A DNA stretch of 64,000 bases from CAVPDA01 sp963702495 (GTDB taxonomy: Bacteria; Pseudomonadota; Gammaproteobacteria; Burkholderiales; Rhodocyclaceae), in assembly GCA_963702495.1 (NCBI GenBank), contig CAVPDA010000013.1, positions 1 through 64,000 on the forward strand, given 5' to 3'. The position numbers and the translations under genes were made by a program. Shown one piece after another: positions 41,145 through 50,855 of this stretch (the first letter of the stretch is position 1; every line of letters begins with the position of its first letter). Below the pieces are notes generated by a model that did no database searches, was not told the DNA's origin, and saw nothing but the letters and a program-made list of their open reading frames with translations.

Positions 41145-44100
41145 ATGCCGAATCCACCCAAGAAACTTAGCGAAAACAGCCAACTGACGGCGGATATGCA
41201 TCACGTCGCCCAAGCCATGAGCCTGTTGTGGACGTTCCGGCCGAAGACGGCGATCTACAACCTGCTGCGACTGCTCGGCGCGCGGCGCAGCGACGGCCGC
41301 GCCTTCATCCAGGACGACGTGAGGCAGGCGCTGAAGGAACTGCGCGAACATGGCTTGCTGGTGGACATGCCGCACCGCGACGGCGTCTGCCGCCTGACGG
41401 ACGAACTGCGCGCGCCGCTCTACCGCGAACTGCTGCAGACGCAGCAGCCCGAAAACCTGCGGCAGGCGGTGTTCGAACTGGATTCGTATCGACCGGAGCG
41501 CGGCCTCTACCACTATTGGTCGGTCTACGACAGGTCGGCCACCATCACTCTGGTGCGCGTGGCCCTGTTCACCGGCATGCCGGCCGAGGAACTCAAGCGC
41601 ATGAGCGCGGCCATCGGGCGCTCGATGGACTGGGGCGGGATCCTCTACGAGGCCGCCTTCGCCGCCTTCGACGGCGCCAGTTTCCAGCGCGTGAATTCCG
41701 AGTGGCGCTGGGATCTGCTGTTCGAAGCGGCCTCCGCGCTGTCACTGTCTTGGCGGGCGGATCTGGTACCGGCCAGCGACTGGGCGCTCGCTCGCTTCGA
41801 GGTGGAAGGCGGCTCGATGCCGCACCATCTGCGTCTGGCGCTGGCCGAATTGCTGCTGCACCGGGGCGAGAGCGAACGGGCTGCGCGCGTGCTCGACGGA
41901 CTCGACTCGGGGGCCGCCGATGCGCTGCGCGCCGGTCTGCTGGTGCAGGCCGGCCGGTGGCAGGAGGGTCAGGCGGCGTTCGAGGCGGCGCTGAAGCGGC
42001 GCGGCGACGAGGTGGGAGCGCGCAAGCGCATCCTGCCCGCCAGCCTGGCCTGGCTTTACCCGATCGCCCTGCTGGCGCAGCAGACGCCCAGGCACCTGGA
42101 GGCGGCGCGCAAGTTCTGCGTCGGAGAGGCGGGCAAGCGCACGCCCGATCCGGGTGAAGGCTGGGGCCGCTGGGCTCATGCCATCGGCGCCCGCCTGGGC
42201 GACTTCGCCATCGAGCCGCGGGTTTTCGACCTGAGCTGGAACCGCGGCGTCCATACCGGCCTCGACGAGCTCTGGCGCCTGCTGCTGGCCGCCTGGCTCG
42301 GCCGCGAGGCCCTCGGCTCGAAGCCGGCGAAGGGCCGTTTCGATGGCAATCTGGCAGCCTACGTCCAAACGCTGCGAGATCGACTCGGGCCGTGCCGGCT
42401 GAAATGGCTTGCCGGACAGGCGGAAGCTGCAGCCGCGGTGCTGCGGGGGGAGGACCCGCCGGCCGGGTTCTTCGTTTCCGGACAGAGCGAGCAGTGGCGC
42501 GACGTGCTGGCGGCGCTCCAGGCGCTGGGCACGGAAAAGCCCGGCGCAGGCGAGACCGCAGCCGCGACCCGCATCGTATGGGCAGTGCGCGTCGGCAAAC
42601 ACGGAGCCCTGGAGGATATCGAGCCCCTGGAACAGAAGCGCGGTCCGCGCGGCTGGAGCAAGCCGAAGCCGCTTTCGCTGGCGAAGATCGCCGGCAGCGA
42701 CAAGCTGCCGCCCTGGGACGCCAAGGTGGCGCGCGCGGTGCGTCAGGACCGCGCCCATGCCAAGCGCTACAACCTCGACCGGGCGGCGGCCATCGTGGCG
42801 CTGGTGGGACACCCGGCGGTGGCCCTGGCCGGCGACCCGGAGCAGCTCGTGGACCTGATCGAAGGCACGCCGGAACTGGAGGTGCTGCGGCAAGGCGAGC
42901 GCTATGTCATGCGGGTGACACCGGAGCTGCGGCCGGAGAAGGAGCCGGCGGAACGGTACTACTGGGACGCCGACGAGCGCCGCGAAGCCGAGGCGCTGCG
43001 CATGATCACGCTGATGCAGGATTCGCCCCAGCGCCTGCGCCTGATCCGTCTCACCGCCGCCCAGCGCCGTGCGGCCCAGCTCGTGTCCGGGCGCTTTTCC
43101 GTGCCCGCCGGCGCCCACGACGAATTGCAGCAGGCATTGCGCGCCCTGAGCGGCCACTTCCAGGTGCAGGCGGATCACGCCCAGGCGGCGCGGGAAGTGG
43201 CGGCGGAGTCGCGGCTGCGGGCCGAGCTTTCCCCCGTGGGCGAGAGCCTGATGCTGCGGCTGGTGGTGGCGCCGCTGGGGCCGGACGGTCCGCGGCTCGC
43301 GCCCGGTTCCGGTCGCGCGCGCCTGATGGCGGCGCTGGCCGGCGAAAGCGTGGGCACGCGGCGCGATCTTGCCGCCGAGCGCGCCGCCCTGGATGCGGTG
43401 CTGGATGCTCTTCCCTTCCTCGACGACATCGCAGGCGAGGATGCCATGCCGGAATGGGTGGTGGACGATGCCGAGCAGGCGTTGAGCATGGTGGAAGTCC
43501 TGCCCACGCTGGCGGCGGTGGCGGCGGTGGACTGGCCCAAGGGCAAGAGCGTGCGGGTGGTGACGGTGGATGGACCGCAGCTCGCCCTGGCGGTGCAGGG
43601 ACAGCGCGACTGGTTCCGCATCAGCGGCCAGGCGGCGATCGACGAGGGCCGGGTGCTGGAACTGGAAGCGCTGCTGGCTGCTGCCCGCGGCCGCAGCCGC
43701 TTCGTCGCCATGGGCGAGGGCGTATACGCCGCACTGACACGCTCCCTCAAGCAGCGGCTGGCCGAACTGGCGGCGGTGGCGGAAACCGACCGCCACGGTG
43801 CGCGTATTCCGCAGGCTGCCGCCGCCTGGCTGGAGGAAGTGCTGGAGGGCGTGCCGATCCAGGCCGACGCCGGCTTCCGCGCCGCGCTCGACCGGCTGCG
43901 CGCCGCCCAGGACGAGTCGCCGCCGCTGCCCAAGGGGCTCCAGGCCGAACTGCGACCCTACCAGGAGGACGGCTATCTGTGGGCGATGCGGCTGGCGGCC
44001 GCGGGTCTGGGCGGCTGCCTGGCGGACGACATGGGCCTGGGCAAGACGGTGCAGGCGTTGGCCGTACTGCTGGCCCGCGGCGCGGGCGGCGCGGCGCTGG

Positions 44101-45326
44101 TGGTGGCGCCGACCTCGGTGTGCGGCAACTGGCTGGCGGAGGCGGCGCGCTTCGCGCCCGCACTCAGCGTGCAACTCTACGGCGAGGGCGATCGCGAAGG
44201 GCTGATCGCCGGCGCCGCTGCAATGGATGTGGTGGTGGTGTCCTATACCCTGCTGCAGCAGGCGCAGGAGCGCTTCGCCGCGCACACCTGGCATACCGTC
44301 GTCGCCGACGAGGCGCAGGCGATCAAGAACGCCACCGCCAAGCGCAGCCTGGCGGTGTTCGAACTCGAAGCCGACTTTCGCCTCGCCCTTTCCGGCACGC
44401 CGGTGGAAAACCGGCTGGGGGAACTGTGGTCGATCATGCGCTACGCCAATCCCGGCCTGCTGGGCCCGGCATCGCGCTTCAACGAGCGCTTCGCCGTGCC
44501 GGTGGAGCGCCACCGCGACCGCGACGCCCAGCACCTGCTGCGGCGGATCATCGCCCCCTTCGTGCTGCGCCGGACCAAGGCCCAGGTGCTGCCCGAACTG
44601 CCGCCGCGCACCGAGCTGATCGTCGCTGTGGCGCCGGATGCCGCCGAAGCCGCCCATTACGAGGCGCTGCGGCGCGAGGCGGTGGCCGAGGTCTCCCAGG
44701 TGCTGGGTACCGCCCCCGTGGCGCAGGCGCGGTTCAACATCCTCGCCCAGCTCACCCGGCTGCGCCGCGCCGCCTGCGATCCGCGCCTGCCGAGCCCCGA
44801 GTTCGGCATCGTCGGCGCCAAGGTGCAGGCCTTCGCCGAACTGGCCGCGGAGCTGGCGGCCAACGGCCACAAGGCGCTGGTGTTCAGCCAGTTCGTCGAT
44901 TTCCTGGCCCTGCTGCGCGCGCCGCTCGATGCCGCCGGCATCCGCTACCAGTATCTCGACGGCGCCACGCCGGCGGCCGAGCGCACGCGCCGCGTCGCCT
45001 CCTTCCAGGCCGGAGAGAGCGAACTGTTCCTCATCAGCCTCAAGGCCGGCGGCTACGGCCTCAACCTCACCGCCGCCGACTTCGTGGTGATCACCGACCC
45101 GTGGTGGAACCCCGCCGCCGAAGACCAGGCCATGGGCCGCGCCCACCGCATCGGCCAGCAGCGCCCGGTCACCGTATACCGGCTGGTGACCAAGGGCACG
45201 ATCGAGGAGCGCATCGTCGAACTGCACCACGACAAGCGCGCCCTGGCCGACAGCATCCTGGCGGAGGGCGAGGCGGCGGCGCTGCCATCGGCCGACGAAC
45301 TGATCGCGCTCATCCGCGGTGCGTAA
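41145..45326 (+). CDS. Large SNF2-family helicase-like ATPase (RapA/HepA-type core)
   Basis: 1393 residues. The first roughly 930 are alpha-helical, with no recognised catalytic domain, including an Arg/Ala-rich TPR-like stretch around residues 220-300. The SNF2 core follows: LQAELRPYQEDGYLWAMRLA, Walker A ADDMGLGKTVQALAVL (Lys about 967), VVAPTSVCGNWLAEA, DEAQ box VVADEAQAIKN (about 1055), LSGTPVENRLGELWS, and C-lobe motifs ALVFSQFVDFL, LISLKAGGYGLNLT and QAMGRAHRIGQQRPVTVYRL. It translocates on DNA and may displace proteins. Position between parE and parC, and shared direction, suggest DNA maintenance or defence. A start with MPNPPKKLSENSQL is assumed. Confidence 0.9.
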   Translation: MPNPPKKLSENSQLTADMHHVAQAMSLLWTFRPKTAIYNLLRLLGARRSDGRAFIQDDVRQALKELREHGLLVDMPHRDGVCRLTDELRAPLYRELLQTQQPENLRQAVFELDSYRPERGLYHYWSVYDRSATITLVRVALFTGMPAEELKRMSAAIGRSMDWGGILYEAAFAAFDGASFQRVNSEWRWDLLFEAASALSLSWRADLVPASDWALARFEVEGGSMPHHLRLALAELLLHRGESERAARVLDGLDSGAADALRAGLLVQAGRWQEGQAAFEAALKRRGDEVGARKRILPASLAWLYPIALLAQQTPRHLEAARKFCVGEAGKRTPDPGEGWGRWAHAIGARLGDFAIEPRVFDLSWNRGVHTGLDELWRLLLAAWLGREALGSKPAKGRFDGNLAAYVQTLRDRLGPCRLKWLAGQAEAAAAVLRGEDPPAGFFVSGQSEQWRDVLAALQALGTEKPGAGETAAATRIVWAVRVGKHGALEDIEPLEQKRGPRGWSKPKPLSLAKIAGSDKLPPWDAKVARAVRQDRAHAKRYNLDRAAAIVALVGHPAVALAGDPEQLVDLIEGTPELEVLRQGERYVMRVTPELRPEKEPAERYYWDADERREAEALRMITLMQDSPQRLRLIRLTAAQRRAAQLVSGRFSVPAGAHDELQQALRALSGHFQVQADHAQAAREVAAESRLRAELSPVGESLMLRLVVAPLGPDGPRLAPGSGRARLMAALAGESVGTRRDLAAERAALDAVLDALPFLDDIAGEDAMPEWVVDDAEQALSMVEVLPTLAAVAAVDWPKGKSVRVVTVDGPQLALAVQGQRDWFRISGQAAIDEGRVLELEALLAAARGRSRFVAMGEGVYAALTRSLKQRLAELAAVAETDRHGARIPQAAAAWLEEVLEGVPIQADAGFRAALDRLRAAQDESPPLPKGLQAELRPYQEDGYLWAMRLAAAGLGGCLADDMGLGKTVQALAVLLARGAGGAALVVAPTSVCGNWLAEAARFAPALSVQLYGEGDREGLIAGAAAMDVVVVSYTLLQQAQERFAAHTWHTVVADEAQAIKNATAKRSLAVFELEADFRLALSGTPVENRLGELWSIMRYANPGLLGPASRFNERFAVPVERHRDRDAQHLLRRIIAPFVLRRTKAQVLPELPPRTELIVAVAPDAAEAAHYEALRREAVAEVSQVLGTAPVAQARFNILAQLTRLRRAACDPRLPSPEFGIVGAKVQAFAELAAELAANGHKALVFSQFVDFLALLRAPLDAAGIRYQYLDGATPAAERTRRVASFQAGESELFLISLKAGGYGLNLTAADFVVITDPWWNPAAEDQAMGRAHRIGQQRPVTVYRLVTKGTIEERIVELHHDKRALADSILAEGEAAALPSADELIALIRGA

Positions 45327-45385
45327 ACCGGTGCGCAATGGCGGCGCAGCGGGCACCCTGACACAAGAACAACGCAATCCATTCC

Positions 45386-46615
45386 GTGGACCGACACCGA
45401 TCCGATTCGATGGCCGGACAACGATCCGGCAGTGACCCGTCCGAACCTGCGATGCCGGTGAGTGGGCCGAGTTCAGTCCTCGATCCGGCGTTCGCGGCGG
45501 AACTCGCGCCCGAAAAACTGTGGACCGCGCGTCTCGGCTGCGGCATGGCCGCGCTGCTGTACTTGTTGTTCGGAATCATCGACCTGTGGATGATTCCCTC
45601 GGCGCTGCACGCGGTCTGGACGATCCGCGCGGCCGTCATAACGGCTTCCCTGGTCGTGCTGGCGCTCACCCGAACCGAGCGGTTCCTGCGCGAGTACGAG
45701 AAATTCGCCCTGTTCATGCCGGTACTCTGGGCCGCAGGGATCGAGGCGATGCTCTACTTCGCCGCGCCAGGCGACCCGGCGCGCGATTTCTATTACGCGG
45801 GACTGATCCTGGTGGTGATCGGCTTCCACAGCTGGTTCTACCTGCCGATCGTGTCGATGACCGTGATCAGCGCTGCGATCGTGGCGATCTACGCCGTCAT
45901 CGCGCTCGTCGTCCACGACGTGGCACGGACCGGCGGACTGCCGACCCTGGTGTCCAACTTGTTCTTCCTGGGCAGCGCCGTGGTCATCTGCGTCGCGGTC
46001 CAGGTGCGGCGATACCGCTATCTGCTGGAGAACTTCCAGTGGCGCCAGGCGCTGGCGCGCGACCTTGCGGCCAAGGAACAGGCGCGCCGCCAGAGCGAGC
46101 ACAGGGCGACCCACGACCTCCTCACCGGCCTGCCGAACCGGGCGCAGTTCATCCGCCTGGCCGATCGTGAGATCGAAGCGGCGCGCAGCCGCGGCTCGTG
46201 GGTCGCGCTCATGTTCATCGACCTGGACGGCTTCAAGCCGATCAACGACACGCACGGCCATGCGGTCGGCGACGAAGTGCTGAAGATCCTCGCACAGCGC
46301 ATGCGCAATTGCCTGAAGGGGTCGGACACCGTGGCACGGCTGGGCGGCGACGAATTCGGCGCCGTGGTGGCGCTGCCACCGGAGGCAGCCGGCAGCGCAG
46401 AAAGAGTGGCAGCCAAGATTCTCGATACCGTATCGCAACCTATCGCCCTCGGCGCCCTGCGGATCGTCCTGAGCGCCAGTTTCGGCGTCGCGCTGTTTCC
46501 CTGCCACGGCGACGACGCGCAAACGCTCATATCGGTCGCCGACACCTCCATGTACGAGGTGAAGCGCGCGGGCAAGGCGGGCGTGCGCTTGGCGAGCGGC
46601 GACCAGACCCCGTGA
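45386..46615 (+). CDS. Membrane-bound diguanylate cyclase (GGDEF)
   Basis: 409 residues if GTG 45386 is used; ATG 45410 and ATG 45452 are alternatives and none has a clear ribosome binding site. Six membrane helices occupy about residues 50-215 (MAALLYLLFGIIDLWMIPSA to LVSNLFFLGSAVVICVAVQV). The GGDEF domain follows: THDLLTGLPNRAQFIRLADR, FIDLDGFKPINDTHGHAVGD, and the active site ARLGGDEFGAVV. It should make c-di-GMP from GTP. No RxxD inhibitory site is visible upstream of GGDEF (KGSDTVARLGGDEF). Signal sensed by the membrane part is unknown. Confidence 0.9.
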   Translation: MDRHRSDSMAGQRSGSDPSEPAMPVSGPSSVLDPAFAAELAPEKLWTARLGCGMAALLYLLFGIIDLWMIPSALHAVWTIRAAVITASLVVLALTRTERFLREYEKFALFMPVLWAAGIEAMLYFAAPGDPARDFYYAGLILVVIGFHSWFYLPIVSMTVISAAIVAIYAVIALVVHDVARTGGLPTLVSNLFFLGSAVVICVAVQVRRYRYLLENFQWRQALARDLAAKEQARRQSEHRATHDLLTGLPNRAQFIRLADREIEAARSRGSWVALMFIDLDGFKPINDTHGHAVGDEVLKILAQRMRNCLKGSDTVARLGGDEFGAVVALPPEAAGSAERVAAKILDTVSQPIALGALRIVLSASFGVALFPCHGDDAQTLISVADTSMYEVKRAGKAGVRLASGDQTP

Positions 46616-46685
46616 TTGCAGCGCCAGTACCTACGCGCGACGAGCGATACGGAACGAATTGGTGTGCCGGAATGCTGGTAATATG

Positions 46686-46696
46686 GGAATAATTCC
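46686..46696 (+). promoter_or_regulatory. Palindrome upstream of vapB, likely operator
   Basis: GGAATAATTCC is a perfect 11-base palindrome, 17 bases before the vapB start. TTGGTG at about 46659-46664 with TATGGG 17 bases on would place it over the start region. It fits the autoregulation of VapBC modules. Confidence 0.5.
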
Positions 46697-46713
46697 GCTT
46701 TTAAGGGCACAAG

Positions 46714-46986
46714 ATGAAAACGACCATCGAACTGCCGGACGAGCTATCCCGCCAGGTGAAGGCGGTGGCCGCGCTGCGCGGACAGAGCATGAAGCAGTTC
46801 CTGACGGAACTGCTGGAGAGGGAACTGTCACCGCCGGCGCCCCGGCAGGGCGATGCAGCCGCGCGCCGGCAACAGGCCGCCAGCCTGATCGATGAGTTGG
46901 AATCCCTCGCTGGTCGTATCGGAGAAAAGTGGACGGGGAGCGCTGACGCCGTCGATGCCGTGCGCGAGCAACGGCGCGGCGGATGA
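46714..46986 (+). CDS. vapB: VapB-type RHH antitoxin
   Basis: 90 residues. MKTTIELPDELSRQVKAVAA and LRGQSMKQFLTELLERELSP form a ribbon-helix-helix DNA-binding domain of the Arc/CopG kind. An acidic C-terminal tail (LIDELESLAGRIGEKWTGSA) would bind the toxin. AAGGGC is seven bases before the ATG. It overlaps the PIN toxin by four bases. Confidence 0.88.
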   Translation: MKTTIELPDELSRQVKAVAALRGQSMKQFLTELLERELSPPAPRQGDAAARRQQAASLIDELESLAGRIGEKWTGSADAVDAVREQRRGG

Positions 46987-47393
46987 TCGTCGATGCTTCG
47001 GTCTGGGTGTCCGCCTTCCTTCCTGCGGACACCCACCATGGAGAGGTTCTGGCTTTCCTGAGGCGCACCTTCGAACGCGGGGAGAGCGTCGAACTGCCCA
47101 ATCTTGCCCTGGCCGAGATCGGTGGCGCCATCGCGCGCCGAACCGGCGACGCGGCACTCGCGGCGGGCGTGCTCGCGCTGGTGCGAAGGCAGCCGCTGCT
47201 GACGATTCATGCGCTGGACGACAGCCTCGGGGAAGCGGCGGCGCGACTGGCCATCGACGCCAGACTGCGCGGTGCCGACGCGGTCTGTGTCGCCCTTGCC
47301 GCGCGGCTCGACGCGACCCTGGTAACCCTCGACCGGGAGATGATGGAGCGGGGTGCAGCAACCGCCCGGATCGTGATGCCGGATGCGGTTTGA
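46983..47393 (+). CDS. vapC: VapC-type PIN-domain ribonuclease toxin
   Basis: 136 residues. Asp4 in MIVDASVWVSAF, Glu in LPNLALAEIGGAIA, and Asp residues in RLRGADAVCVALAARLDATL and LVTLDREM form the PIN active site. It is the partner of the overlapping antitoxin (ATGA). It sits inside the parE-parC interval beside the Mrr gene, and all motif residues are intact. Confidence 0.92.
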   Translation: MIVDASVWVSAFLPADTHHGEVLAFLRRTFERGESVELPNLALAEIGGAIARRTGDAALAAGVLALVRRQPLLTIHALDDSLGEAAARLAIDARLRGADAVCVALAARLDATLVTLDREMMERGAATARIVMPDAV

Positions 47394-47486
47394 ACCATGC
47401 CGCAACGGACGTGGTTTGGCGACGCTGACGCCGAACGCACGGGCTGGCAATTAGCGATGTGCGATAGTTAGCTTGAGCAACGACAT

Positions 47487-48410
47487 ATGACGATCCCTGA
47501 CTACCAGACTGTGATGCTCCCGCTCCTGAGGTTCGCATCGGACGGCCGGACCCACACGTTCCGCGAAGCGGTCGAGCATCTGGCAAGTGAGTTTGCCCTA
47601 TCGTCGCAGGAGCGGTCGGAGCTTCTGCCGAGCGGCAGGCAAGCACTGTTCACCAACCGCGTCGGCTGGGCAAGTTTCTATCTCAAGAAGGCCGCTCTGC
47701 TTGAAAAGAAGCCGCACCGGGGGGCGTTCTCCGTCACTGCTCGGGGCCAGGAAGTGATCGCGCACAATCCGGACCGGATCGACAACGAGTTCCTCGAACG
47801 TTTTCCCGAGTTCGTCGAGTTTCGCAATCAGTCGAGGAGGACGAGGGAAGACGGATCCGTCCCGGTAACGGATGCGACGGCGCAGCCCGTGGAAACGCCG
47901 GAGGAAGCGCTGGAGAGCGCCTACCAGACCATCCGCCAGGGCCTTGCCCAGGAACTGCTGGTCCGCATCCAGGCCTGCTCGCCCGAATTCTTCGAGCGCC
48001 TCGTGGTGGAACTGCTGGTGAAGATGGGCTATGGCGGGTCGCGACGCGATGCCGGAGAGCGGATCGGACAGAGCGGCGATGGCGGCATCGACGGCATCAT
48101 CAAGGAGGATCGCCTCGGCCTCGACGTGATCTACATCCAGGCGAAGCGCTGGCAGGGCAGCGTCGGTCGTCCCGAGATCCAGAAGTTCGTCGGCGCGCTG
48201 CAGGGGCAGCGTGCGCGCAAAGGCGTCTTCATCACGACCTCCGCGTTCACCGGCGAGGCCACCGACTATGCCTCGCGCATCGATACCAAAGTGGTCCTTC
48301 TCGATGGCAACGCCATAGCCAATCTGATGATCGATTTCGATGTTGGCGTCGCGGCGGGTACTCCCTACATCGTCAAGCGCATCGACTCGGACTATTTCGA
48401 GGAAGACTGA
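47487..48410 (+). CDS. mrr: Mrr-type restriction endonuclease
   Basis: 307 residues. The N-terminal winged helix (Mrr_N) starts [20 protein letters not shown] and shows [20 protein letters not shown]. The C-terminal PD-(D/E)xK nuclease has [29 protein letters not shown] and the catalytic VIYIQAKRW (D...QxK), then [13 protein letters not shown]. Mrr is a type IV restriction enzyme cutting methylated DNA. No methyltransferase adjoins, as expected for type IV. Confidence 0.93.
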   Translation: MTIPDYQTVMLPLLRFASDGRTHTFREAVEHLASEFALSSQERSELLPSGRQALFTNRVGWASFYLKKAALLEKKPHRGAFSVTARGQEVIAHNPDRIDNEFLERFPEFVEFRNQSRRTREDGSVPVTDATAQPVETPEEALESAYQTIRQGLAQELLVRIQACSPEFFERLVVELLVKMGYGGSRRDAGERIGQSGDGGIDGIIKEDRLGLDVIYIQAKRWQGSVGRPEIQKFVGALQGQRARKGVFITTSAFTGEATDYASRIDTKVVLLDGNAIANLMIDFDVGVAAGTPYIVKRIDSDYFEED

Positions 48411-48433
48411 TCCGCCGCGGTCACAGTGAATCC

Positions 48434-50758
48434 ATGAACGAAACCCCCGACCTCTTCGACAACCTGCCGCCGCCTCCGGCGCCCCCTTCGCCAGCGGAGG
48501 ACAGCGGCGACTCGCTGCCCCTCGACCATTACGCCGAGCGCGCCTATCTCGCCTATGCCATGAGCGTGGTGCGGGGGCGCGCGCTGCCGCAGGTGGAGGA
48601 CGGGCTGAAGCCGGTGCAGCGGCGCATCCTGTTCGCCATGAACGAGATGCGGCTCGCCGCCAGCGCCAAGCACGTGAAGAGCGCGCGCGTGGTGGGCGAT
48701 GTCATCGGCAAGTACCACCCGCACGGCGACACCAGCGTCTATGACGCGGCGGTGCGCATGGCGCAGGAGTTCACGCTGCGCTATCCGCTGGTGGACGGGC
48801 AGGGCAACTTCGGCTCGCGCGACGGAGATTCGGCGGCGGCGATGCGCTACACCGAGGCGCGGCTGACGCCCATCGCCGATCTGCTTCTTTCCGAGCTCGA
48901 CCGCGGCACGGTGGATTTCGTGCCGAACTACGACGGCGCCTTCAGGGAGCCGCAACTGCTGCCGGCGCGCCTGCCCTTCGTGCTGCTCAACGGCGCCTCG
49001 GGCATCGCCGTGGGCATGGCGACCGAGATTCCGCCCCACAATCTGACCGAGGTGGCGCAGGCGGCGCAACTGCTGATCCGCAAGCCGGAGACGACGCTGG
49101 ACGATTTGCTGCGCATCGTGCCGGGGCCGGACTTCCCCGGCGGCGGCCAGATCATCTCCCAGCCGCAGGCGCTCCGCGACGCCTACGAGACCGGGCGCGG
49201 TTCGATCCGCATGCGCGCGCGCTGGCGCAGGGAGGATCTTGCGCGCGGCCAGTGGCGCATCATCGTGACCGAACTGCCCCACGGCGTGTCCTGCGCGGCA
49301 GTGCTCTCCGAGATCGAGACCCTGACGAATCCCCAGCCCAAGGCCGGCAAGAAGGAGGTGTCGCAGGAGCAGAAGACACTCAAGACGCTGGTGCTGGGCG
49401 TGCTGGAAACCGTGCGCGACGAATCCAGCGACAAGGCGCCGGTGCGCATCGTGCTGGAGCCGCGCTCCTCGCGCCAGTCGCCGGAGGAGTTCATGGCGGT
49501 GTTGCTGGTGCAGACCAGTCTCGAAACCTCGGTGCCGATCAACCTGACCATGATCGGCCGCGACGGCAGGCCGCAGCAGAAGGGTCTGCTACCCATCGTG
49601 CGCGAGTGGATCGACTTCCGCTATGTCACGGTCGAACGGCGCACGCGCCATCGCCTGGGGGAAGTGGACCGCCGCATCCACATCCTCGACGGGCGCATGA
49701 TCGCGTTCCTGCGCATCGAGGAAGTGATCCGCGTCATCCGCGAATCGGACGAACCGAAACCGGCCCTGATGTCCAGCTTCGGCCTCACCGACGTGCAGGC
49801 GGAGGATATCCTGGAGATCCGGCTGCGCCAATTGGCGCGGCTGGAAGGCATTCGCATCGAGAAGGAACTGGTCGAACTGCGCGAGGAGCGCGGCGAACTG
49901 CAGACGCTGCTCGATGACCGCAAAGCCATGACCCGGCTGATCTTGAAGGAGATCGGCGAGGACGCGAAGAAATTCGGGGATGCGCGCCGCACCGTGATCG
50001 AAGCCGTGGCCCCTACCGCGGCGACCGAGATCCAGGTGGCGGACGAGCCGGTAACCGTGATCCTGTCGAAGAACGGCTGGGTGCGCTCGCGCCTGGGCCA
50101 CGGCATCGATCTCTCCACCATCGCCTACAAGACCGGCGACTTCCCCATGCTGGTGGCGGAAAGCCGCAGCGTCTGGCCGCTCGTGCTCATCGACAGCAAC
50201 GGCCGCGCCTACTCGGTGCGCGTGTCCGACCTGCCCGGAGGCCGCGGCGACGGTGTTCCGCTGTCGACGATGGTGGAGTTCCAGGATGGCGCCAAGCTGG
50301 CCCAGGCCCTGTGCGATGCGCCGGAGAAGCAGTACCTGTTCGCCCATTCGGGCGGTTACGGTTTCATCGCCAGCGTGGGCGACCTCGTGTCCCGGCAGCG
50401 GGCGGGCAAGGCCTTCATGACACTGGAGAAGGGCGAGCGCGTCCTCGTTCCCGCCAAGGCGCTGGGCGATGCCATCGCCGCCGTGTCGGAAAAGGGCCGC
50501 TTGCTGATCTTCGGCCGCGAGGAAATGAAGGTGCAGTCCGGCGGCCGCGGTGTCGTCATCATGGGGCTGGACGAAGGCGAGGCGCTGGCCGCAGCTACCG
50601 TCACCCTGGCGCAAACCATCGCCGTCGAAGGCATCGGCCGCGGCGGCAAGGTCAAGGTGGTGCAGGTGGGTGCCAAGGACATCGGCAAGTACCGGCTGCA
50701 CCGTGCCCGTAAAGGCTGCCTGCTGCCGGAGAAGGTGAAGCCGACGGCACTCAGGTAG
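48434..50758 (+). CDS. parC: DNA topoisomerase IV subunit A
   Basis: 774 residues. [20 protein letters not shown] opens the winged-helix breakage-reunion domain; [20 protein letters not shown] precedes the catalytic tyrosine in [13 protein letters not shown] coiled region ([20 protein letters not shown]) and the C-terminal beta-pinwheel follow. At the positions equivalent to E. coli ParC Ser80/Glu84 this protein has Thr and Asp (HGDTSVYD). That may be natural in this lineage and does not by itself show resistance. It works with parE, 7.4 kb upstream. Confidence 0.95.
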   Translation: MNETPDLFDNLPPPPAPPSPAEDSGDSLPLDHYAERAYLAYAMSVVRGRALPQVEDGLKPVQRRILFAMNEMRLAASAKHVKSARVVGDVIGKYHPHGDTSVYDAAVRMAQEFTLRYPLVDGQGNFGSRDGDSAAAMRYTEARLTPIADLLLSELDRGTVDFVPNYDGAFREPQLLPARLPFVLLNGASGIAVGMATEIPPHNLTEVAQAAQLLIRKPETTLDDLLRIVPGPDFPGGGQIISQPQALRDAYETGRGSIRMRARWRREDLARGQWRIIVTELPHGVSCAAVLSEIETLTNPQPKAGKKEVSQEQKTLKTLVLGVLETVRDESSDKAPVRIVLEPRSSRQSPEEFMAVLLVQTSLETSVPINLTMIGRDGRPQQKGLLPIVREWIDFRYVTVERRTRHRLGEVDRRIHILDGRMIAFLRIEEVIRVIRESDEPKPALMSSFGLTDVQAEDILEIRLRQLARLEGIRIEKELVELREERGELQTLLDDRKAMTRLILKEIGEDAKKFGDARRTVIEAVAPTAATEIQVADEPVTVILSKNGWVRSRLGHGIDLSTIAYKTGDFPMLVAESRSVWPLVLIDSNGRAYSVRVSDLPGGRGDGVPLSTMVEFQDGAKLAQALCDAPEKQYLFAHSGGYGFIASVGDLVSRQRAGKAFMTLEKGERVLVPAKALGDAIAAVSEKGRLLIFGREEMKVQSGGRGVVIMGLDEGEALAAATVTLAQTIAVEGIGRGGKVKVVQVGAKDIGKYRLHRARKGCLLPEKVKPTALR

Positions 50759-50855
50759 CGCGACCCAGGCCCGCGCAGCGGGCGGGTCCGACCGCCCCGG
50801 GGGGTCGCAACCTCGTGGGCGATGTCGGATGCCCGCCTCCGGCGCGCGATCCGAC
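50759..50855. repeat. Hairpins between convergent parC and eamA
   Basis: GCCCGC-GCA-GCGGGC (50770-50784) is a perfect 6-bp stem, and CGACC...GGTCG follows at about 50790-50808. They may act as a bidirectional 3' structure, but no T run is present. Confidence 0.45.

Noticed and set aside
42392..45361. 989-codon frame in another plus frame within the SNF2 gene
   Set aside because: Arg/Gly/Ala-rich frame-shadow composition, and no start signal or motif.
41742..45377. 1211-codon open frame antisense to the large SNF2 gene
   Set aside because: It lies wholly opposite a gene with clear SNF2 motifs, has His/Arg/Gly-rich composition typical of a GC-rich antisense frame, and shows no family motif.
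39033..50758. parE/parC as gyrB/gyrA
   Set aside because: The B subunit lacks the GyrB insert and has ParE length; the A subunit lacks a GyrA-type GQ-box stretch that I could see.
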